The notes under the pieces are model-generated. The model was not told the DNA's origin. It ran no database searches and saw only the letters and a list, made by a program, of their open reading frames with translations. Shown here piece by piece: positions 60,502 through 64,000 of a stretch of DNA of 64,000 nucleotides (within the stretch, counting starts at the first letter, position 1; each line of letters opens with the position of its first letter). The position numbers and the translations under genes are program-made. The DNA lies in assembly GCF_002013915.1 (NCBI RefSeq), contig NZ_MBTF01000038.1, positions 186,001 through 250,000 on the forward strand, read 5' to 3'. The stretch is from Mucilaginibacter pedocola (GTDB lineage: Bacteria; Bacteroidota; Bacteroidia; Sphingobacteriales; Sphingobacteriaceae).

Positions 60502-61788
60502 TTACCTTGAAGCAATATCAGTATAATCCCTGTCGGTAGCGCCAACGTAAATCTGGCGAGGGCGGCCAATAGGTTCTTTGTTTGCTTTCATTTCTTTCCA
60601 CTGGGCTATCCATCCCGGCAAGCGGCCAAGGGCGAATAGCACCGTGAACATTTCTGTAGGGAAGCCCAAGGCGGTGTAAATGATACCCGAGTAAAAATCT
60701 ACGTTAGGGTACAGCTTACGCTCAACAAAGTATGGGTCGCTCAGCGCAACTTCCTCCAGCTTTTTGGCTATCTCCAGGGTTTCGTCCTGTATGTTCAGTT
60801 TGGCTAAAATATCGTCGCAAGCTTTCTTGATGATCTTGGCGCGCGGATCGAAGTTTTTGTAAACGCGGTGGCCAAAGCCCATCAAACGGAAAGGGTCGTT
60901 CTTATCTTTTGCTTTGGCTATCCATTTATCGGTATCGCCGCCGTCTTCCTTAATTTTCTGCAGCATTTCTATCACCGCCTGGTTAGCGCCGCCATGCAGC
61001 GGGCCCCACAGTGCAGATATACCTGCAGATATAGAAGCGTACAAGTTAGCATCCGACGAACCTACTATACGCACCGTAGATGCAGAGCAGTTTTGCTCGT
61101 GATCTGCGTGCAAAATAAGCAGCTTATTCATGGCATCAACCACCACCGGATCTATAGCCACATCCTCGGTAAGCTGCCCGAAAGTCATGTGTAAAAAGTT
61201 GGTTACATAGTCCATTTTGTTCTGCGGATACATCATTGGGTGGCCTAATGACTTCTTATATATCCACGAAACGATGGTGCTCATCTTGGCAATCAGCTTA
61301 ATAATTTCGAGGTTTATCTCCTCGTTTGTTAAGCCTTGTTTCAACGACGACGGGTTGAAGGCCGCCAGTGCGCCAATGAGCGACGACAACTGCCCCATTG
61401 GGTGCGAACCCGAAGGGAAGCCATCGAAAAATTTCTTCATATCCTCGTGCACCAATGTATGGCGGCTTATCTCGTGCTCAAAGTTTTTGAGCTGATCGGC
61501 GGTTGGTAATTCACCATAGATCAACAGGTAGGCAACTTCTATAAAAGTCGATTGTTCAGCCAGTTGCTCTATGGGGTAACCACGGTATTTCAGTATACCC
61601 ACTTCGCCGTCGAGGAAAGTAATTGCGCTTTTGGTAGCGCCGGTATTTTTATATCCTACATCCAGGGTTACATAGCCCGAGAGGTCGCGCAGTTTCGAAA
61701 TATCTATCGCTTTTTCTCCTTCGGTACCTTCAATAACAGGCAGTTCGTATGTTTTGTCACCAATTTTTAGTTGTGCAGTATCAGACAT
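60502..61788 (-). CDS. gltA: Citrate synthase
   Basis: The product has 428 residues, the length of the type II (hexameric) bacterial form. It condenses acetyl-CoA and oxaloacetate in the TCA cycle. Catalytic residues are visible: LHADHEQNCS (His), GPLHGGANQA (His) and VYKNFDPRAKIIKK (the Asp region), with LMGFGHRVYKN as the signature. The N-terminal beta-rich segment (LKIGDKTYELPVIEGTEGE) is typical of Gram-negative enzymes. It is divergent from the sensor gene at 61932; TACATTTG on the minus strand near 61817 is a possible -7 box. Confidence 0.96.
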   Translation of the reverse strand: MSDTAQLKIGDKTYELPVIEGTEGEKAIDISKLRDLSGYVTLDVGYKNTGATKSAITFLDGEVGILKYRGYPIEQLAEQSTFIEVAYLLIYGELPTADQLKNFEHEISRHTLVHEDMKKFFDGFPSGSHPMGQLSSLIGALAAFNPSSLKQGLTNEEINLEIIKLIAKMSTIVSWIYKKSLGHPMMYPQNKMDYVTNFLHMTFGQLTEDVAIDPVVVDAMNKLLILHADHEQNCSASTVRIVGSSDANLYASISAGISALWGPLHGGANQAVIEMLQKIKEDGGDTDKWIAKAKDKNDPFRLMGFGHRVYKNFDPRAKIIKKACDDILAKLNIQDETLEIAKKLEEVALSDPYFVERKLYPNVDFYSGIIYTALGFPTEMFTVLFALGRLPGWIAQWKEMKANKEPIGRPRQIYVGATDRDYTDIASR

Positions 61789-61931
61789 AGAAAATATAGT
61801 ATTTGCAACAAATGTAATTAAATATGCGTATTAAACGGCTTTAAGATAAATTTACCTTTTGTAAAAAATGTAAAGCTATATATCGGTTTTTTTCGTAATT
61901 TGTTTCGTGGCAAATAAAATACCCCTAACGC

Positions 61932-64000
61932 ATGTCATTTAAAGATCGCACGTTGTTATTGATCGAAAATGACAATACTATTTACCGGCTACTGTTACTG
62001 GGCCTGCTTATTGCAGCGCCTGCTTTACACTATTTATGCTTTTATAACTCATACGATCCCGTTTGGCTGCGCGCCATTAATGCGGGGCTAAGCGCAATTG
62101 CCCTTGGGTTTTCGTTCACTGCCCTTAAACGCACTTACGTTTACCTTACCTGCGCCACTATCCTCTCTTACCTGGTTATCAATAACGGCATTTTGCTTGG
62201 GGCCAATGGGTTCGAGCATGTTTACCTCTTTAGCTCCATCACCATATTTATATCGCTTACACTTTTCTGCAAACGGCCATGGGAGTTTGTGCTGATATGC
62301 GGGCTAAATATTATTGCTATAGTGTGCGCCTACTATACGGCGCCAAAACTTTATATATCGGGTTATGTGCTCATGGCGTTGCTCGTTGTTTTCACGGCCA
62401 TAGCCTATGTGTCGCTATTTGTAGTGATGACCTACCAGCAAAAATTCAAGCGCGCGCTGGATGAGGTGCTGCTGCTGAACGATACCCTGATGGCGAATGA
62501 TGCAACCCTGCGCCGCAGCCGCGAAGAACTGCACTCGCTCATCAGCTCGATGAATGATACCGTTTTCGAACTGAACGAAGATACCACCTGCTATAACGTT
62601 TGGTTCGGGCAAAACAGCCCGCCTTACCTAACCCGCGATCAATTTGTGGGTAAACAGCTTTTTGAGGTAATGGGCCCCGAGCAGGCCGTACCATTTGCGA
62701 GGGTGTATGAGCTGGTACGCACGAATCGCGAGCCTGCCTCACTTGAGTTTCCATCGTTATACGGCCACCCAAAATGGTTTATTGCCAAAGCCTCCCCTGT
62801 TTTTGATGCCAAGGGCAACTACCTGCACCGTATATCGGTATCGGTAACGGATATTACTGAACAAAAAAAACGCGCCGACTCGCTCGTAGAAAGCGAGGCT
62901 TTATTGCAGCAGGCCCAAACTATTGCCAAAACGGGCAACTGGTGGTTTGATGCCGTTACCCGCGAGAACCATTGGAGCGATAACCTGTTCAAGGTATTGG
63001 AGGTTGATACCATCCCCGAACCGCTTACCAAATTTGAGTATTACATGGCCATGGTGCACCCGGACGACCTGGAGCGCACGGCCGACTACTTTACCAATAT
63101 TACCACCGTTGCCGATGTAAACTGTGAGCATAAAATGCTTACCCCAAAAGGCAACCTAAAGTACATACGCGTACAGCGCGGCGACCTGCAATATGCGCCC
63201 GATGGTAGCCTGAAACGCATTGTAGGCATTATACAGGATGTTACTGAGGCCCGCCTTGCCGAGAAGGCCGTAAAAGTGAGCCAGATAGAATTACTGGAAG
63301 CACAAAAGATAGCCAAAATAGGTAACTGGAAATTTGATAACAGCAGCAAAAACCTGGCCTGGAGCGATGAAGTGAACGCCATTTACGAACTGGACGAGGC
63401 TGAAGCTTCAGAATCGGCTGCGGGGCGTACGCTTATCAAATACATCCACCCCGATGACCGCTATGTAATACGCAACCTTTTCAGGGCCGAATCGGATATT
63501 GCGGTAGAGTACCGCATTATTACGCCAAAGGGTACCTTAAAGCACATCAGTGTAATTACGGGTAAGCTAATGTTCCGCGAGGATGGCAGCGTTCGCAAAA
63601 TTGTGGGCACCCTGCAGGATATTACCCAGCGTAAACAGGCTGAAATAGAACACCGCAGCACCGAAGATAAATTTATACAGGTATTGGAGACGGTAAGCCT
63701 TGCGGCCCTGTCGCTTGATGCCAATGGTTGCGTAACCTTCTGCAATAAATACCTGGCAAACTTACTGGGTTACCGGCAGGATGAGATACTGGGCATGAAC
63801 TGGATGTACAATTTTGTACCCGAAGAACTGCGCGAAATGATGCAGGGCTGGTTTGTTACCGATAGTATAAAGGCCCACTATATAAACCCCATAATTTGCC
63901 GTAACGGCGAGTGGCGCACCGTTAGCTGGCAAAACACCGTTAGCTACGATGAGCAGGGAAAAATAAAGGGTACTACCAGCATTGGCGAGGATATTACCCT
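61932..64000 (+). CDS. Membrane-bound multi-PAS sensor protein, probable histidine kinase (runs off right edge)
   Basis: From the ATG at 61932 the plus frame 3 stays open for 689 codons to the window edge. Residues about 20-180 form six membrane segments (LLLLGLLIAAPALHYLC, VLMALLVVFTAIAYVSLFVV). A short coiled region (QQKFKRALDEVLLLNDTL) leads to four PAS-type domains in tandem, each closing with a PAC-like mark: ISVSVTDITEQKKRADSL (about 305), IVGIIQDVTEARLAEKAV (about 440), IVGTLQDITQRKQAEIEH (about 560) and TTSIGEDIT at the edge. LLQQAQTIAKTGNW and LLEAQKIAKIGNW start two of them. Such proteins are hybrid or plain sensor kinases; the kinase core would lie outside the window. Neighbours give no hint of the signal. 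Confidence 0.9.
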   Translation, partial: MSFKDRTLLLIENDNTIYRLLLLGLLIAAPALHYLCFYNSYDPVWLRAINAGLSAIALGFSFTALKRTYVYLTCATILSYLVINNGILLGANGFEHVYLFSSITIFISLTLFCKRPWEFVLICGLNIIAIVCAYYTAPKLYISGYVLMALLVVFTAIAYVSLFVVMTYQQKFKRALDEVLLLNDTLMANDATLRRSREELHSLISSMNDTVFELNEDTTCYNVWFGQNSPPYLTRDQFVGKQLFEVMGPEQAVPFARVYELVRTNREPASLEFPSLYGHPKWFIAKASPVFDAKGNYLHRISVSVTDITEQKKRADSLVESEALLQQAQTIAKTGNWWFDAVTRENHWSDNLFKVLEVDTIPEPLTKFEYYMAMVHPDDLERTADYFTNITTVADVNCEHKMLTPKGNLKYIRVQRGDLQYAPDGSLKRIVGIIQDVTEARLAEKAVKVSQIELLEAQKIAKIGNWKFDNSSKNLAWSDEVNAIYELDEAEASESAAGRTLIKYIHPDDRYVIRNLFRAESDIAVEYRIITPKGTLKHISVITGKLMFREDGSVRKIVGTLQDITQRKQAEIEHRSTEDKFIQVLETVSLAALSLDANGCVTFCNKYLANLLGYRQDEILGMNWMYNFVPEELREMMQGWFVTDSIKAHYINPIICRNGEWRTVSWQNTVSYDEQGKIKGTTSIGEDIT

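Noticed and set aside
62415..63745. Several minus-strand open frames of 65-98 codons
   Set aside because: They are antisense to the continuous plus-strand PAS sensor frame, which runs from 61932 off the window edge and has clear PAS/PAC motifs.

Overview
The window is a chromosomal segment of a Bacteroidota bacterium, most likely a member of the Sphingobacteriaceae of the Mucilaginibacter/Pedobacter type. The evidence is paired SusC/SusD outer-membrane proteins, promoters of the Bacteroidota type (TTTG about 19 bases upstream of TAnnTTTG), DUF4290 and GIN-domain (DUF2807) proteins, a MurA with Asp in place of the usual active-site Cys, and many short palindromic repeats between genes. The genus is inferred from style, not from a database match. 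No rRNA, tRNA, CRISPR array or complete insertion sequence was seen.

Positions 1-30300 form a large polysaccharide-utilisation region, almost all on the minus strand. From the left it holds the start of an FHS-family sugar symporter, a GH2 beta-mannosidase with a discoidin domain, a GH92 alpha-mannosidase, a small SGNH esterase, a DUF4185-like secreted protein, an Lgt, a six-gene Sus operon in unusual order (SusD, DUF5004, DUF4961, SusC, SusD, SusC, read in the direction of transcription), a CE1-like esterase, a 461-residue SGNH hydrolase, a second GH92, a GH38-like alpha-mannosidase and a second 461-residue SGNH hydrolase. GH92, GH38 and a mannosylglycoprotein-type GH2 together point to high-mannose N-glycan or branched alpha-mannan as substrate, and the four esterases suggest that it is acylated. 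A shared operator, roughly TTTGCTAAAtCGaTTTAGC, stands in front of five transcription units of this region (six sites). Its central CG and palindromic form are those of a LacI-family operator, so one repressor probably controls the whole region; that regulator is not in the window.

Positions 30600-47000 are mixed: an M20 dipeptidase facing a dipeptide epimerase, a DUF4290 protein with an Asn-rich tail, murA, a GT39-like glycosyltransferase, a DUF486 membrane protein, two tandem NTF2-fold immunity-like lipoproteins, a small zinc-ribbon protein, a cystathionine beta-synthase/cysteine synthase with CBS domains, and a 1948-residue alpha-2-macroglobulin. The last is the most unusual gene: it carries a complete carboxypeptidase-D-regulatory plus TonB-plug module, as found at the N-terminus of SusC proteins, just ahead of the A2M domain where a bait region is expected, and it keeps a C-x-E-Q thioester motif.

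Positions 47000-64000 are mainly housekeeping: AMP nucleosidase, clpX, clpP, tig, a dihaem cytochrome c, three GIN-domain proteins (two of them tandem copies), an SDR oxidoreductase with an AraC-type regulator, recQ, citrate synthase, and the first part of a multi-PAS sensor protein that runs off the right edge. Several families of interspersed palindromic repeats, some shared between distant gaps, fill the intergenic space.
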